A stretch of 64,000 nucleotides of DNA from DASWOJ01 sp964242325 (GCA_964242325.1 CAXTCI010000002.1:1-64000), one strand, 5' to 3'. Positions 41,720 to 51,350 are shown, counted from the first letter of the stretch. Translations and numbers: made by a program. Notes: generated by a model from the letters alone, not told the origin.

Positions 41720-42997
41720 CTACTTCGTCTTTTCCAGATTTGTGGCGTTGCCCTCTACTCTGCTGAGTAGTCGCGCTGCCGCATCCCGTCCACTCAGCCA
41801 TGCCCCGCCTACCGTGCCAGCCAGCCCATCCGTCCGCGTGGCTTCCCCAGCGAACAGCAGCCGCTCCCCGGAGAACGCATCGGCCAGCGCCGCCCGTGCC
41901 CCGGCATGGCCTGGCCGAGCATAGGAGTAGGCGCCGAGGAACCGCGGGTCAGTGGCCCACGCCGTGACAACTGCCCGCGGGCCCAGCCGCACCGGCCCCA
42001 GCATCGCCCGCAACTGCTCCCGCGCGAACGCCTCTGCCGCCGCATCGTCGCCTGCCACCGCCCAGGCCGCCCGGCCGCCCATGTAGCCGGCCAGGTATCC
42101 GCGCCCCAGCGGCCAGGCGTTGAAGGTCATTCCCGCTTCGCCGGCTGCCACCTGCCGGGCCAGGGTTGAGTTGTCCGCAATGCCGAACCGGCCGCCATCC
42201 AAGGCCGGCAGCGCCACCTTGGTCGCCAGTCCCATTGGAAGCCGGTCCACCGCCGCCTGCACCACGCCCGGCAAGGGCGGGTCGAAGCGGATTGCTCCAG
42301 CCGCCAGCACCCCGGTCGAAACCGTCAAGACGCACGCCGCCGCACGCACCGTCCCGCGCGGCGTGTCCACCCGCACGCCCGGCCCATCCCAGGCGATGCG
42401 AGTCGCCGGAGTATCCAGCCAGGCCGGCATCGCCAGGCGGCGCGCGACGAAGTTGCCCAGTCCGCCCGGCGGCAGCAGGTTCGGCGGCGGCAATAGGTTG
42501 CGGTGCCAGTCCTCCGCACTCAGGTCATCCGCGTCCGCGGCGGCGATGATTGCCCCTTCCCACAGCGCGATTGTGGGCGCCCAGGGTCCCGGCACCGACG
42601 CCATCAGCGCCGCCAGGCTGGTGTCGGCAGCTCCGGGCTTCAGGCGTTCAACTGCGTCCCAGCAGGCTTCGTACTCCGCCTGCTCCGCCGCAGTCGCCTC
42701 GCGCCCGGCGACGAACAGCCGCTCGGTCCTCAGCGCATCGGAGTTGACCAGCCCGTCCTCCGGCGTCGCGAGCGCGACCAGCGGGTTGCTGTTCGCCGCG
42801 TGCAGCCAGGCGGCGCCGAGGTCCAGCACTTCCCCGTCCAGCGCATCCGGGCGGACGGTGCGGGCACGGCCGCCGATACAGGAGCCAGCCTCCAACAGCG
42901 TCACAGTCACGCCCTGCGCCCGCAAGTGCGCCGCGGCTGACAGCCCGGCGGCGCCGGCGCCTACCACGACGACCCCGTCATCCAGCGTGTTCGTCAT
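41720..42997 (-). CDS. Flavin monoamine oxidase family protein
   Basis: FAD amine oxidase of 425 aa. The N-terminal motif VVVVGAGAAGLSAAAHLRAQ and the GGRARTVRP arginine loop (about 42) bind FAD, LDLGAAWLHAAN follows, and the C-terminal motif LLFAGEATRTDGLAGTVGGA (about 385) completes the site. It oxidises an unknown amine. It is convergent with folD and divergent from the dehalogenase-like gene. Confidence 0.88.
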   Translation of the reverse strand: MTNTLDDGVVVVGAGAAGLSAAAHLRAQGVTVTLLEAGSCIGGRARTVRPDALDGEVLDLGAAWLHAANSNPLVALATPEDGLVNSDALRTERLFVAGREATAAEQAEYEACWDAVERLKPGAADTSLAALMASVPGPWAPTIALWEGAIIAAADADDLSAEDWHRNLLPPPNLLPPGGLGNFVARRLAMPAWLDTPATRIAWDGPGVRVDTPRGTVRAAACVLTVSTGVLAAGAIRFDPPLPGVVQAAVDRLPMGLATKVALPALDGGRFGIADNSTLARQVAAGEAGMTFNAWPLGRGYLAGYMGGRAAWAVAGDDAAAEAFAREQLRAMLGPVRLGPRAVVTAWATDPRFLGAYSYARPGHAGARAALADAFSGERLLFAGEATRTDGLAGTVGGAWLSGRDAAARLLSRVEGNATNLEKTK

Positions 42998-43182
42998 GCA
43001 ATCAAGGCTTCAGCAGCTCCGTCTTGCACCCGTCCTCCTTCGTCTCCAGTCTGGCGCCTCCGGCCGGCCCACGCCGGTACGATCCAGTGCCGCGTTCAGG
43101 GCAACGGCGCTGCCTTACTCCCGCCACCCCTGTCTGCCAACCTGCCCAGGAGTCGTGCGTTGAGCGGGCTATGGGGGCTGCC

Positions 43183-44070
43183 ATGAACGGGTTCTTCGAC
43201 GGCTTCACGCTGACCAACACGCGGGTGCGGGACGGAGAGTTGCGCCTGCGCCATGGCGGCTCCGGCCCGCCGCTGCTGCTGTTGCACGGCAACCCGCAGA
43301 CCCATGCCATGTGGCACGCCATCGCTCCCGCCTTGGCGCAACGTTACACCGTAATCTGCCCGGACCTGCGTGGCTACGGCGGCAGCTTCAAGCCGGCGGC
43401 GAGCGCCGACCACGCCGCGTATGCCAAGAGCAGCATGGCACGCGACATGGCGGAGCTGATGACGCTCATGGGCCACGACCGCTTCCAGGTGGTGTCGCAC
43501 GACCGTGGCGCCCGGGTTGCGCACCGGCTGGCGCTCGACTGCCCTGACCGGGTGGAGCGTCTCGCCGTCATGGACATTGTGCCGACCATTGAGCACTTCG
43601 AGCGAACGGATATGGCCTTCGCGCTCGGCTACTATCATTGGTTCTGGTTCGCGCAGCCGCATCCGTTTCCGGAGGAGTTGATCAATGCCGCCCCGGACGC
43701 GTGGTTCCGTGCGCACACCTCCCGGGAACCGAAGCCGCCAGGCTTCTTCCGTGAGGAGGCGCTGCAGGACTACCTGGCTGCGGCGCATGACCCGGAGGCG
43801 ATTACCGGCATGTGCGAGGATTACCGCGCCGCCGCCAGCATAGACCTAGAGCACGACCGCATCAGCCGGGCCGAGGGTCGGCATGTGCGCTGCCCGTTGC
43901 TGGCGCTGTGGGGCGCAAAGGGCAAGGTCGGCGGCTGGTATGACCCGGTGGCGCTGTGGCGGGAATATTGCAGCGCGGATGTAACCGGCGCTGCCGTGGA
44001 TAGCGGGCACTACTTGGCGGAGGAGGCACCTGCAGAGGTGCTGGCGCATTTGGACGGCTTCCTGAGCTGA
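43183..44070 (+). CDS. Haloacetate (fluoroacetate) dehalogenase-like hydrolase
   Basis: Alpha/beta hydrolase of 295 aa in the FAcD/RPA1163 family. The nucleophile elbow is SHDRGAR with D107, followed by the carboxylate-binding R108 and R111. D131 (MDIVP) and H276 (SGHYLAEE) complete the triad. The halide pocket residues His-Trp (H152-W153 in YHWFW) and a tyrosine (Y214 in CEDYRA) are also in place. These are the residues known to bind fluoride in characterised fluoroacetate dehalogenases. ATG 43183 gives the best family fit; an upstream extension of 53 residues has none. Confidence 0.85.
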   Translation: MNGFFDGFTLTNTRVRDGELRLRHGGSGPPLLLLHGNPQTHAMWHAIAPALAQRYTVICPDLRGYGGSFKPAASADHAAYAKSSMARDMAELMTLMGHDRFQVVSHDRGARVAHRLALDCPDRVERLAVMDIVPTIEHFERTDMAFALGYYHWFWFAQPHPFPEELINAAPDAWFRAHTSREPKPPGFFREEALQDYLAAAHDPEAITGMCEDYRAAASIDLEHDRISRAEGRHVRCPLLALWGAKGKVGGWYDPVALWREYCSADVTGAAVDSGHYLAEEAPAEVLAHLDGFLS

Positions 44071-44142
44071 CGTCGTCTGTTTGTTTCGGGTCTGGACTTA
44101 AAACACTGCGATACGACAGGGCTTTGGTCTCCCTAGCCCTGC

Positions 44143-45897
44143 CTACCCACAGACCCGGCGCCATCCTTCCAGCTCCGCCACGCCCCCCACCGCAGCGGGC
44201 CTGCCCAGGAAGTAGCCCTGGCCCTCATCGCATCCCAACGCCTTCAAACGCGCGAACTGTTCCGCCGATTCGATCCCTTCGGCCGTCACCAGCATTCCCA
44301 GGGACCGGCCCAGCGTCGCGACCGCGCGCACGATGGATGCTGCGCCCGGATCGTCCACCACGTGCGCCACGAACCCGCGGTCAATCTTCAGCTTGCCGAA
44401 CGGGAAGCGGCGCAGGTAGCTCAGGCTGGAGTAGCCCGTCCCGAAATCGTCCAGCACGATGCCGACGCCCAAAGCGCGTATGCCGCCGAGCGTTTGCAGC
44501 GTTTGCTCGGTGTCGCGCAGCAGGGTGCCCTCGGTGATCTCCAGTTCCAGCAGGCTCGGCGGCAGGCCGCTGTCCTGCAGCACCTCCGCCACTAGGGCAA
44601 CCAGCCCCGGCTGCTGCACCTGGACCGGGGACAGGTTGACCGCCAGCCGGATGCCCCGTCCTTCGCTGTTCCACCGGGCCCCCTGGATGCAGGCCGTCCG
44701 CAGCACCCATTCGCCCACGGGCACGATCAGCCCGGTTTCCTCGCACAGCGGGATGAAATCGCCGGGCTGGATCATGCCCTGTTCCGGATGCTGCCAGCGC
44801 AGCAGCGCCTCCGCCCCAGTGACGCGCCGGGTCGCGAGGTCGACCTGCGGCTGGTAGTGCAGCAGCAATTGGCCATCTGCCAGCGCGCGCCGCAGATCCT
44901 GCTCCATCGAGCGCTGGCGCTGCAGGCGCGCGTTCATGCTGGGATGGAAGTAACGGAAGCTGTTCGGACCCTCGGCCTTGGCAACGTACAACGCCATGTC
45001 TGCGCAACGCAGCACCTCGTCCGGGTCCGGACGCACCTCACCAGCAGCGATCGCGGCGCCGTCGCACAGCGCGATGCCGACGCTAACACCGATCAAGACC
45101 ACTTGCGCGCCCAACTGGAACGGCATGGACAACACGCGGATTACCCGCTCCGCGAAGGCCGCCGCATCTCCGGCGTCCTGCAGGCCGTTCAGGATGACTG
45201 CGAACTCATCCCCGCCCAAGCGGGACAAGGTGTCGGTCGGGCACACCTCGCGCCGCAGCCGCCCCGCCACCTGGCGCAGCAGCGTGTCCCCGGCGGCGTG
45301 GCCCTGCGTTTCGTTGACCTCCTTGAACCGGTCCAGGTCCAGGCACAGCACCGCCACTATCTCCGGCGAGCGACCGAGTTGCTCCACAATGCCAGCCAGC
45401 CGCTCGGCAAACAGCACGCGGTTGGGCAGTCCGGTCAGCGCGTCGTGGTGCGCCATGCGCTGGATGAGCCGCTCGGCCCGGCGGCGTTCGGTGATGTCGT
45501 CGTGCGTCGAAACCCAGCCGCCATCCGGCGTCGGCTCGTGATGGATCTCATACACGTCGCCGTTGCGCAGCGTGACCACCGTTTGCAGGGCCTGATCGGA
45601 AAGCTGGATGCTGACCCGCCACGCCAAGTAGCTTTCTTTTGGTATGTCCGGGCCGGTGCCCGCGGCGTAGCGCAGGTCTGCAACCTGCTCCAGCGTCATG
45701 CCAATCCACAGATTCTCCGGCCGGAGGCGATACATTTCCGCATAGCGCCGGTTGAACAGCAGCAACCGACGCTGCCCGTCGAACACGCACAGGCCCTGGC
45801 GCATCTTGTCCAGCGCGCGGTCGCGCAGCCGAATCTGCGCCTGCGGATCATCCACCTGTCCCCAAACCTCCAGGTCCTGGTTTGCGATTGCTGTCAT
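44143..45897 (-). CDS. PAS-GGDEF-EAL cyclic-di-GMP signalling protein
   Basis: Protein of 584 aa without membrane segments. A PAS domain (about 20-130: QGLCVFDGQRRLLLFNRRYA) is followed by GGDEF (about 150-310) with intact active site RLGGDEFAVIL, and by EAL (about 330-575) with GAEALLRW, NLSPVQ, DDFGTGYSSLSYLRR and KIDRGFV. Both catalytic motifs look complete, so it could make and break c-di-GMP. It stands alone. Confidence 0.93.
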   Translation of the reverse strand: MTAIANQDLEVWGQVDDPQAQIRLRDRALDKMRQGLCVFDGQRRLLLFNRRYAEMYRLRPENLWIGMTLEQVADLRYAAGTGPDIPKESYLAWRVSIQLSDQALQTVVTLRNGDVYEIHHEPTPDGGWVSTHDDITERRRAERLIQRMAHHDALTGLPNRVLFAERLAGIVEQLGRSPEIVAVLCLDLDRFKEVNETQGHAAGDTLLRQVAGRLRREVCPTDTLSRLGGDEFAVILNGLQDAGDAAAFAERVIRVLSMPFQLGAQVVLIGVSVGIALCDGAAIAAGEVRPDPDEVLRCADMALYVAKAEGPNSFRYFHPSMNARLQRQRSMEQDLRRALADGQLLLHYQPQVDLATRRVTGAEALLRWQHPEQGMIQPGDFIPLCEETGLIVPVGEWVLRTACIQGARWNSEGRGIRLAVNLSPVQVQQPGLVALVAEVLQDSGLPPSLLELEITEGTLLRDTEQTLQTLGGIRALGVGIVLDDFGTGYSSLSYLRRFPFGKLKIDRGFVAHVVDDPGAASIVRAVATLGRSLGMLVTAEGIESAEQFARLKALGCDEGQGYFLGRPAAVGGVAELEGWRRVCG

Positions 45898-46225
45898 GCT
45901 TCTATCCGCATTTTAATACCGCCGAAGCCTGGCTTAGGGTGCACGGGAATTAGTTAAGAATTGACAAGAGCTGCCGGCTTCAGGGCGGGATTCGTCGAAT
46001 ATCTCCAGAAGCCTTGCAATTTCGGCACGCCGCCTTCCGGAAACGTCGTCGCAAAATTGTTGATGATCCGAGTTGCGGACGGGTTTCACCATCGCCGGTG
46101 ACGGGCAGAGCCGCTGTCCCGGCAATCACCAGGCAGGTGCGGCGGCGGCTTGCAGTCTTGAACCGTTTCATCCAGCCTCACGGGCAACGCTGGCCGTAAA
46201 AGGCTGGCCTTGAGGAGGAACCACC
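45898..46225. other. Intergenic region upstream of livK
   Basis: About 330 bp between two divergent genes. TTGAGGAGGAACCACC just before the binding-protein ATG is a strong ribosome binding site. A TTGACA hexamer occurs near 45960 without a convincing -10 partner. No other element is seen. Confidence 0.4.
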
Positions 46226-47365
46226 ATGTCCCAGCTGATCACCCGCCGTGGCGTCGCGCTCGGCGCGGGTGCCCTCGCCGCCCTGCCCCGCATCGCCCGT
46301 GCCGCCGACGACACCATCAAGGTCGGCGTCATGACCCCCGTGACCGGCCCGGCGGCCGAGGCCGGCAGGCTGCAGCAGAACGGCATCAAGATCGCATTCG
46401 ACGCCGTGAACGAGAAGGGTGTGCTCGGCCGCAAGCTGGAGATCGTCACCGAGGACGACCAGACCACCAACCCCGGCGCAGTGCTCGCCTTCAGCCGGCT
46501 GGCGTCGCGCCCGGACATCGCCGCCTTCATCGGCCCGATCCGCAGCACCCAGGTCAATGCCGTGGCGCCTGACGTGCTGAAGACCGGCAAGCCCATGCTG
46601 TTCGGCGGCACCGACCCGACGCTGACCCAGCAGGGCAACCCCTGGCTGTTCCGCTGCCGGCCCAATGACAGCTACTCCGCCAAGGTTATCGCCGAGTTCG
46701 GGGTGGGCGAGCTGAAGAAGCAGAAATGGGCGGTGGTGTATTCGACCGACGCCTTTGGCACCAATGGCTCCAAGGCGTTGGAGGCGGCGCTTAGGGACAA
46801 GGGCGTTACCCCCCTGCTGATGCAGGGCTACACCAACCAAGCCAGCGACTACACCGCCGTGGTGCTGGCGGTGCGGCAGTCCGGCGCCGACATCCTCGGC
46901 AGCTATTTCACCTTCGAGGGCGACCTGGGCATCTTCGCCCGGCAGTTGCGCCAGTTGGGGGTGACGGTTCCCTGGGTCGGCTCGCCCTCCATCGTCAACA
47001 CGACGGCGCTCAACCTCGCGGGCCGGTCGCTATTCGGCACTTACGGGGTGGCGGACTATGCCGTGGACGCGACCCCGACGTCGAAGGCGTTCGGCGACAA
47101 GTATCAGTCACTCTATAAGGCGCTGCCCGACAACCAATCCTCCTACGCCTATGACGCCGTGATGCTGCTGGCCCGTGCCATCATCGATGCGGGCGGCACG
47201 GAGCCGGAGAAGCTGCGAGCGGCGCTGGCGGGGATCAAGGGATTCGCCGGGGCGGAGGGCGAGTACAACTTTGACGACAAGGGTGACGGCCTGCGCGGCT
47301 ACAACATCGTCAAGAACGAGAACGGCAAGGTCGTGTTCGACCGGAGGATCGAGGTGAAGGGCTGA
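46226..47365 (+). CDS. livK: Branched-chain amino acid ABC transporter substrate-binding protein
   Basis: Periplasmic Leu/Ile/Val-type binding protein of 379 aa. The leader LITRRGVALGAGALAALPRIARA is Tat-like (RRGVALG). The mature part begins DDTIKVGVMTPVTGPAAEAG, a typical family start, with EDDQTTNPGAVLAFSRL (about 75) and DAVMLLARAI (about 310). Family members also bind urea, amides or aromatic acids, so the ligand is not certain. It is the first gene of the operon, followed by palindrome copy 5. Confidence 0.92.
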   Translation: MSQLITRRGVALGAGALAALPRIARAADDTIKVGVMTPVTGPAAEAGRLQQNGIKIAFDAVNEKGVLGRKLEIVTEDDQTTNPGAVLAFSRLASRPDIAAFIGPIRSTQVNAVAPDVLKTGKPMLFGGTDPTLTQQGNPWLFRCRPNDSYSAKVIAEFGVGELKKQKWAVVYSTDAFGTNGSKALEAALRDKGVTPLLMQGYTNQASDYTAVVLAVRQSGADILGSYFTFEGDLGIFARQLRQLGVTVPWVGSPSIVNTTALNLAGRSLFGTYGVADYAVDATPTSKAFGDKYQSLYKALPDNQSSYAYDAVMLLARAIIDAGGTEPEKLRAALAGIKGFAGAEGEYNFDDKGDGLRGYNIVKNENGKVVFDRRIEVKG

Positions 47366-47389
47366 TGGGAATGGGCCACAGCCTGCCTC

Positions 47390-47534
47390 TGCTCCCTCTC
47401 CCTCCGGGAGAAGGTTGGGGTGAGGGAAACAGCAGGCTCGGACTGTCCCGATGCCGGCCCGGCCCGCGCTACCATGGTTTGCCGCAGGTCCCATGGCTTC
47501 CCTCACCCCAACCCTCTCCCGGAGAGAGAGGGAA
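47390..47534. repeat. Composite intergenic palindrome, copy 5
   Basis: Inverted arms at about 47390-47427 and 47499-47534. The loop sequence is unrelated to copies 1, 3 and 4. It lies between the binding-protein and first-permease genes, a place where 3' hairpins commonly protect binding-protein mRNA so that it is made in excess over the permeases. Confidence 0.85.
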
Positions 47535-47552
47535 CCGGAGGCATCCGCGCCC

Positions 47553-48428
47553 ATGAGCCTCGTCCCGCAACTGCTGTTCACCGGCCTTGGCATCGGTGCC
47601 ATCTATGCGCTGGTCGCCCTGGGCTTCGTGCTGCTGATCCGCGCCGCCAGCGTCGTGAACTTCGCACAGGGCGAGTTCTCCATGCTGGGGGCCTACCTGA
47701 TGGTGATCCTGGCCGACGACCTGGGGGTGCCGTATTTCGTGGCGCTGCCGGTGACCGTCGCCCTGATGGCCGGGTTCGGCCTATTGTTCGCAGGCGCAAC
47801 CTACTGGCCATTGCGGCACCGCGGGCAGTTGCCGGTCATCATCAGCACCATCGGCGCCAGCATCTTCCTGTCCAACTTCGTACTGGTCGCCTATGGTCCC
47901 AGCCCGCAGGTGCTGCCCGGCCTGTTCGACAACCCCGGCTTCGAGGTCGGCGGCGTGTTCATGGACAGCCAGTATCTCTCCATCATCGTCGCCGCGGCCG
48001 CCCTGGTGCTGCTGCAATATCTGATCTTCGAGAAGACGCTGCTGGGCAAGAAGCTGCAGGCCACCAGCCAGGATAAGGAGATGGCGAGCCTGCTGGGCAT
48101 TCCCGTCGCGGCCATGGTGCTGATCACCTTCGGCTACAGCGCGGCGCTCGGCGGGCTGGCCGGCATCCTGGTGGCGCCGGTGCTGTTCGTGTCGGTGGGG
48201 ATGGGGGCGATCATCTCGCTGAAGGCGTTCGCGGCCAACATCATCGGCGGCTTCGGCAACATACCTGGCGCCATCCTCGGCGGGCTGGCGCTGGGCGTGG
48301 TGGAAACGTTTGGGGCGGCTTACATCAGCGTGCCCTATAAGGACGCGCTGGCCTTCGGGCTGCTGCTGCTGTTCCTGCTGGTCCGGCCGCAAGGGCTGTT
48401 CGGCGAAAAGATCGCGGAGAAGGCGTGA
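47553..48428 (+). CDS. livH: Branched-chain amino acid ABC transporter permease LivH
   Basis: Inner-membrane permease of 291 aa with about eight helices. LFTGLGIGAIYALVALGFVL opens the protein, then VVNFAQGEFSMLGAY (about 35) is the family hallmark, and SQDKEMASLLGIPVAAM (about 185) is the ATPase-contact loop. ATG 47553 starts directly at the family match; the longer frame passes through the palindrome. Confidence 0.94.
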   Translation: MSLVPQLLFTGLGIGAIYALVALGFVLLIRAASVVNFAQGEFSMLGAYLMVILADDLGVPYFVALPVTVALMAGFGLLFAGATYWPLRHRGQLPVIISTIGASIFLSNFVLVAYGPSPQVLPGLFDNPGFEVGGVFMDSQYLSIIVAAAALVLLQYLIFEKTLLGKKLQATSQDKEMASLLGIPVAAMVLITFGYSAALGGLAGILVAPVLFVSVGMGAIISLKAFAANIIGGFGNIPGAILGGLALGVVETFGAAYISVPYKDALAFGLLLLFLLVRPQGLFGEKIAEKA

Positions 48429-48456
48429 TGGGCACGTCCGTCGGCAGCACCGTCCT

Positions 48457-48610
48457 GCTCCCTTTCCTTCCGGGAGAGGGTTGGGGTGAGGGGGGCCGCC
48501 GGCGCCGACATGTCCCGTTGCAGCTTGACCTTTTGCAATCCCTGTGCTGCCGGCCTTCGTGCTTGCTGTTTCCCTCACCCCGACCCTCTCCCGGAGGGAG
48601 AGGGAGCAGT
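48457..48610. repeat. Composite intergenic palindrome, copy 6
   Basis: Inverted arms at about 48457-48496 and 48571-48610 separated by a loop of about 75 nt. It lies between livH and the livM-livG fusion gene, inside the operon. Confidence 0.85.
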
Positions 48611-48669
48611 AGGCTGCTTACTTCCGGCAAGCCTTCCATTCCCGGCGGCCTTGCCCCTACGGTCCCGGC

Positions 48670-50454
48670 ATGAGCGCCACCACCCTCGCCCCCGCGGCTT
48701 CCCGCATCCAGCACGCCCGGGCTTGGCGCGGCCTGCCCGGACTTGCCCTAGCGGCCGTCGCCATACTGGCCGTGTCCGCGCTGCTGCCGTCCCAGGGCTA
48801 CATCCTCAACATCCTCATGCAGGCCGCGACCGAGGCGGTGGCGGTCACCGGGCTGGTGGTGGTATTGGGCTACTGCGGGCAAATTTCCCTGGCGCAGGCG
48901 GCGTTCTTCGGCCTTGGCGCCTATGGCGTGGCCTTGGGCACCGTGGACAGCGGGCTGCACTTCTTTCTGTCGCTCGCGGCCGGCGTCGCCGCGGCGCTGC
49001 TGTTCGGCGTGCTGCTGGGCCTCGCGAGCCTTAGGCTAGGCGGGCACTACCTGGCGATGGTCACGATCTCCTTCCAGCAGATCCTGACGCTGGTGCTGAC
49101 CAACTGGATCGGCCTGACGCACGGGCCGGACGGCGTGAAGGGCATCGGCCGCCCCAACGTGCCCGGCCTGCGGCTGGACGCCGGGGACCGCTATTTGACG
49201 TTCTGCCTGCTGGCGCTGGCGGCGGTGACCTGGGCGGTGTGGCGCCTCAAGACCACGCGGCTCGGCCGGGCCATGCAGTCCGTCAGGGACAACGAGATCG
49301 CGGCCAGCACTTGCGGCATCGACGTGCTCCGCACCAAGGTCCTGGCGTTCGCCATCAGCGCGATGCTTGGGGGCCTGGGCGGCGGGCTGTATGCCGGCGC
49401 GCGGTCCTACATCAGCCCGGACGAGTTCAGCTTCGCCGAGAGCATCGTCATGCTGACCATGGGCCTGCTGGGCGGCATCGCCTCGCCGTTCGGGGCGCTG
49501 CTGGGCACCGGGCTACTGGTAATCCTGCCGGAGTGGCTGCGCTTCCTGCGTAACATCTACCTGGCGGTGTATGGCGCGGCGGTGATCCTCATCATGGTGT
49601 TCCTGCCCGAGGGGCTGTGGGGGTTTACCAGCAGGTTGCGCCGGGCCGCGCCTGCCATTACCGGCGATGTGCCGCCGCTGCCGCTGCTGGGACAGCGCGG
49701 CGCCGCGACGGCGGAGGTCGTGCTGGGGATCGAGGGCCTGGCCAAGCACTTCGGCGGCCTCAAGGCGCTGGACGGGGTGGACCTGGCGGTTCGCCGCGGC
49801 ACCGTGCATGCGCTGATCGGGCCGAACGGGTCGGGTAAGAGCACCTTCATCAACGTCGTCACCGGCCTGTATCGCCCGACCGCCGGGCGCATCACGCTCG
49901 GGGGCCGAGATGTGACCGGTACCGCTCCGCACCAGCGCACTCGCGCTGGGCTGGCCCGCACCTTCCAGAACATCCGCGTGTTCCGCGGCATGACGGTGCT
50001 GGAGAACGTCATGGTCGGCGCCGAGCGCCCCGGCAACGACATCGCCGAGCAGCCCGCCCTCGTCGTCGAGCGTGCGCTTGCCGCGCTGGACTTCGTCGGC
50101 CTGCGCGCAGATGCCGGGCGGATGGTGGGCACGCTGTCCTATGGGATGCAGCGCTACGTCGAGATCGCCCGCGCCTTGGCCGGCAACCCGGCCGTCGTGC
50201 TGCTGGACGAGCCGGCCGCCGGGCTGAACCTGACGGAGAAGGGCGAGCTGGGCGCGCTGCTGCGGCGCTTGAAGGGCCATGGCCTGACCATACTGATCGT
50301 GGACCACGACATGAACCTGGTCGAGCAGGTCGCGGACCATATCACCGTGCTCAACTTCGGCCGGCGCATCGCCGATGGGACGCCCCGCGACGTGCTGGGG
50401 CATCCCGACGTGATCGCCGCCTACCTGGGGGAACCGCGCGATGCCGCTGCTTGA
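48670..50454 (+). CDS. LivM-LivG fusion: permease plus ATPase
   Basis: One frame of 594 aa joins two transporter subunits. Residues about 15-325 are the LivM permease (GYCGQISLAQAAFFGLGAYG; QSVRDNEIAASTCGIDV). Residues about 350-590 are the LivG ATPase with Walker A GPNGSGKST, signature LSYGMQRYVEIARAL, Walker B VVLLDEPAAGLN and switch VDHDM. The linker is short. Such fusions occur in several proteobacteria, while E. coli has separate genes. The 3' end overlaps livF by 14 bp. Confidence 0.93.
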   Translation: MSATTLAPAASRIQHARAWRGLPGLALAAVAILAVSALLPSQGYILNILMQAATEAVAVTGLVVVLGYCGQISLAQAAFFGLGAYGVALGTVDSGLHFFLSLAAGVAAALLFGVLLGLASLRLGGHYLAMVTISFQQILTLVLTNWIGLTHGPDGVKGIGRPNVPGLRLDAGDRYLTFCLLALAAVTWAVWRLKTTRLGRAMQSVRDNEIAASTCGIDVLRTKVLAFAISAMLGGLGGGLYAGARSYISPDEFSFAESIVMLTMGLLGGIASPFGALLGTGLLVILPEWLRFLRNIYLAVYGAAVILIMVFLPEGLWGFTSRLRRAAPAITGDVPPLPLLGQRGAATAEVVLGIEGLAKHFGGLKALDGVDLAVRRGTVHALIGPNGSGKSTFINVVTGLYRPTAGRITLGGRDVTGTAPHQRTRAGLARTFQNIRVFRGMTVLENVMVGAERPGNDIAEQPALVVERALAALDFVGLRADAGRMVGTLSYGMQRYVEIARALAGNPAVVLLDEPAAGLNLTEKGELGALLRRLKGHGLTILIVDHDMNLVEQVADHITVLNFGRRIADGTPRDVLGHPDVIAAYLGEPRDAAA

Positions 50455-51175
50455 GATGGGCGGCCTCACGGCCCGCTACGGCGCGGCGCCGGTGCTGAAG
50501 GACCTATCGCTGGTCGTCGAGGAGGGCGAGATCGTCGCCCTGCTGGGCAGCAACGGCGCCGGCAAGAGCACAACGCTGCGGACCATCAGCGGCCTGGTGC
50601 CGAATGTGACGGGGCGCCTCGCCTTCGCCGGGCAGTCGCTGCTGGGGCTGAAGCCGGAGGCCATCGTGCGCCTGGGCATTGCCCATGTGCCGGAAGGGCG
50701 CCGGGTGTTCCCGGGGCTGACGGTGCGGGAGAATATCCTGCTGGGCGGCAGTAACCGCCGCGGCGTCGCCCGGCGCACGCTGGAAACCGAGGCCGACGAG
50801 ATGCTGGCCTTCTTCCCCGGGTTGCAGCCGCTGCAGCATGCCCTGGGCTGGACCCTGTCCGGCGGCCAGTTGCAGATGGTCGCGGTTGCCCGCGGGCTGA
50901 TGGCCCATCCGCGGCTGCTGCTGTTGGACGAGCCGTCGCTGGGCCTGGCGCCGCTGGTCGTGCAGCAGGTGTTCCGCATCATCGCCGAGATCAGGCGCCG
51001 CGGCACGACGGTGCTGCTGGTGGAGCAGAACGCGCACATGGCGCTGTCGGTGGCGGACCGCGGGTATGTGCTGGAAACCGGCACGCTGCTGGTGAGCGGG
51101 GCGCCGGGGGAGCTTTGGAGCAATCCGGACGTGCGGGCGGCTTACCTTGGGGGGAAAACGGTGGCCGCGGGGTAG
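50441..51175 (+). CDS. livF: Branched-chain amino acid ABC transporter ATPase LivF
   Basis: ATPase of 244 aa. Walker A is GSNGAGKST (about 35), Q-loop region HVPEGRRVFPGLTVRENI (about 85), signature TLSGGQLQMVAVARGL, Walker B LLLLDEPSLGLAP and switch VEQNAHMAL. It is the last gene of the operon; 175 bp of unremarkable DNA separate it from the MFS gene. Confidence 0.95.
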   Translation: MPLLEMGGLTARYGAAPVLKDLSLVVEEGEIVALLGSNGAGKSTTLRTISGLVPNVTGRLAFAGQSLLGLKPEAIVRLGIAHVPEGRRVFPGLTVRENILLGGSNRRGVARRTLETEADEMLAFFPGLQPLQHALGWTLSGGQLQMVAVARGLMAHPRLLLLDEPSLGLAPLVVQQVFRIIAEIRRRGTTVLLVEQNAHMALSVADRGYVLETGTLLVSGAPGELWSNPDVRAAYLGGKTVAAG

Positions 51176-51350
51176 CGGCGGCTCATCCTAAAAGCCATCG
51201 TCTCGATACCGACTGGCACAATGAGTGAGCGGCCGCGGCGTGTGACGGACCTTCGCGTGAGCCCAGGAAGCGGCTACAAGGTGGACAACGACGCCGCCAG
51301 CGCGGCGGTATGCCGGGCAAGCCTGGTGAGGAAGCGTCCATTCTCTTGGA

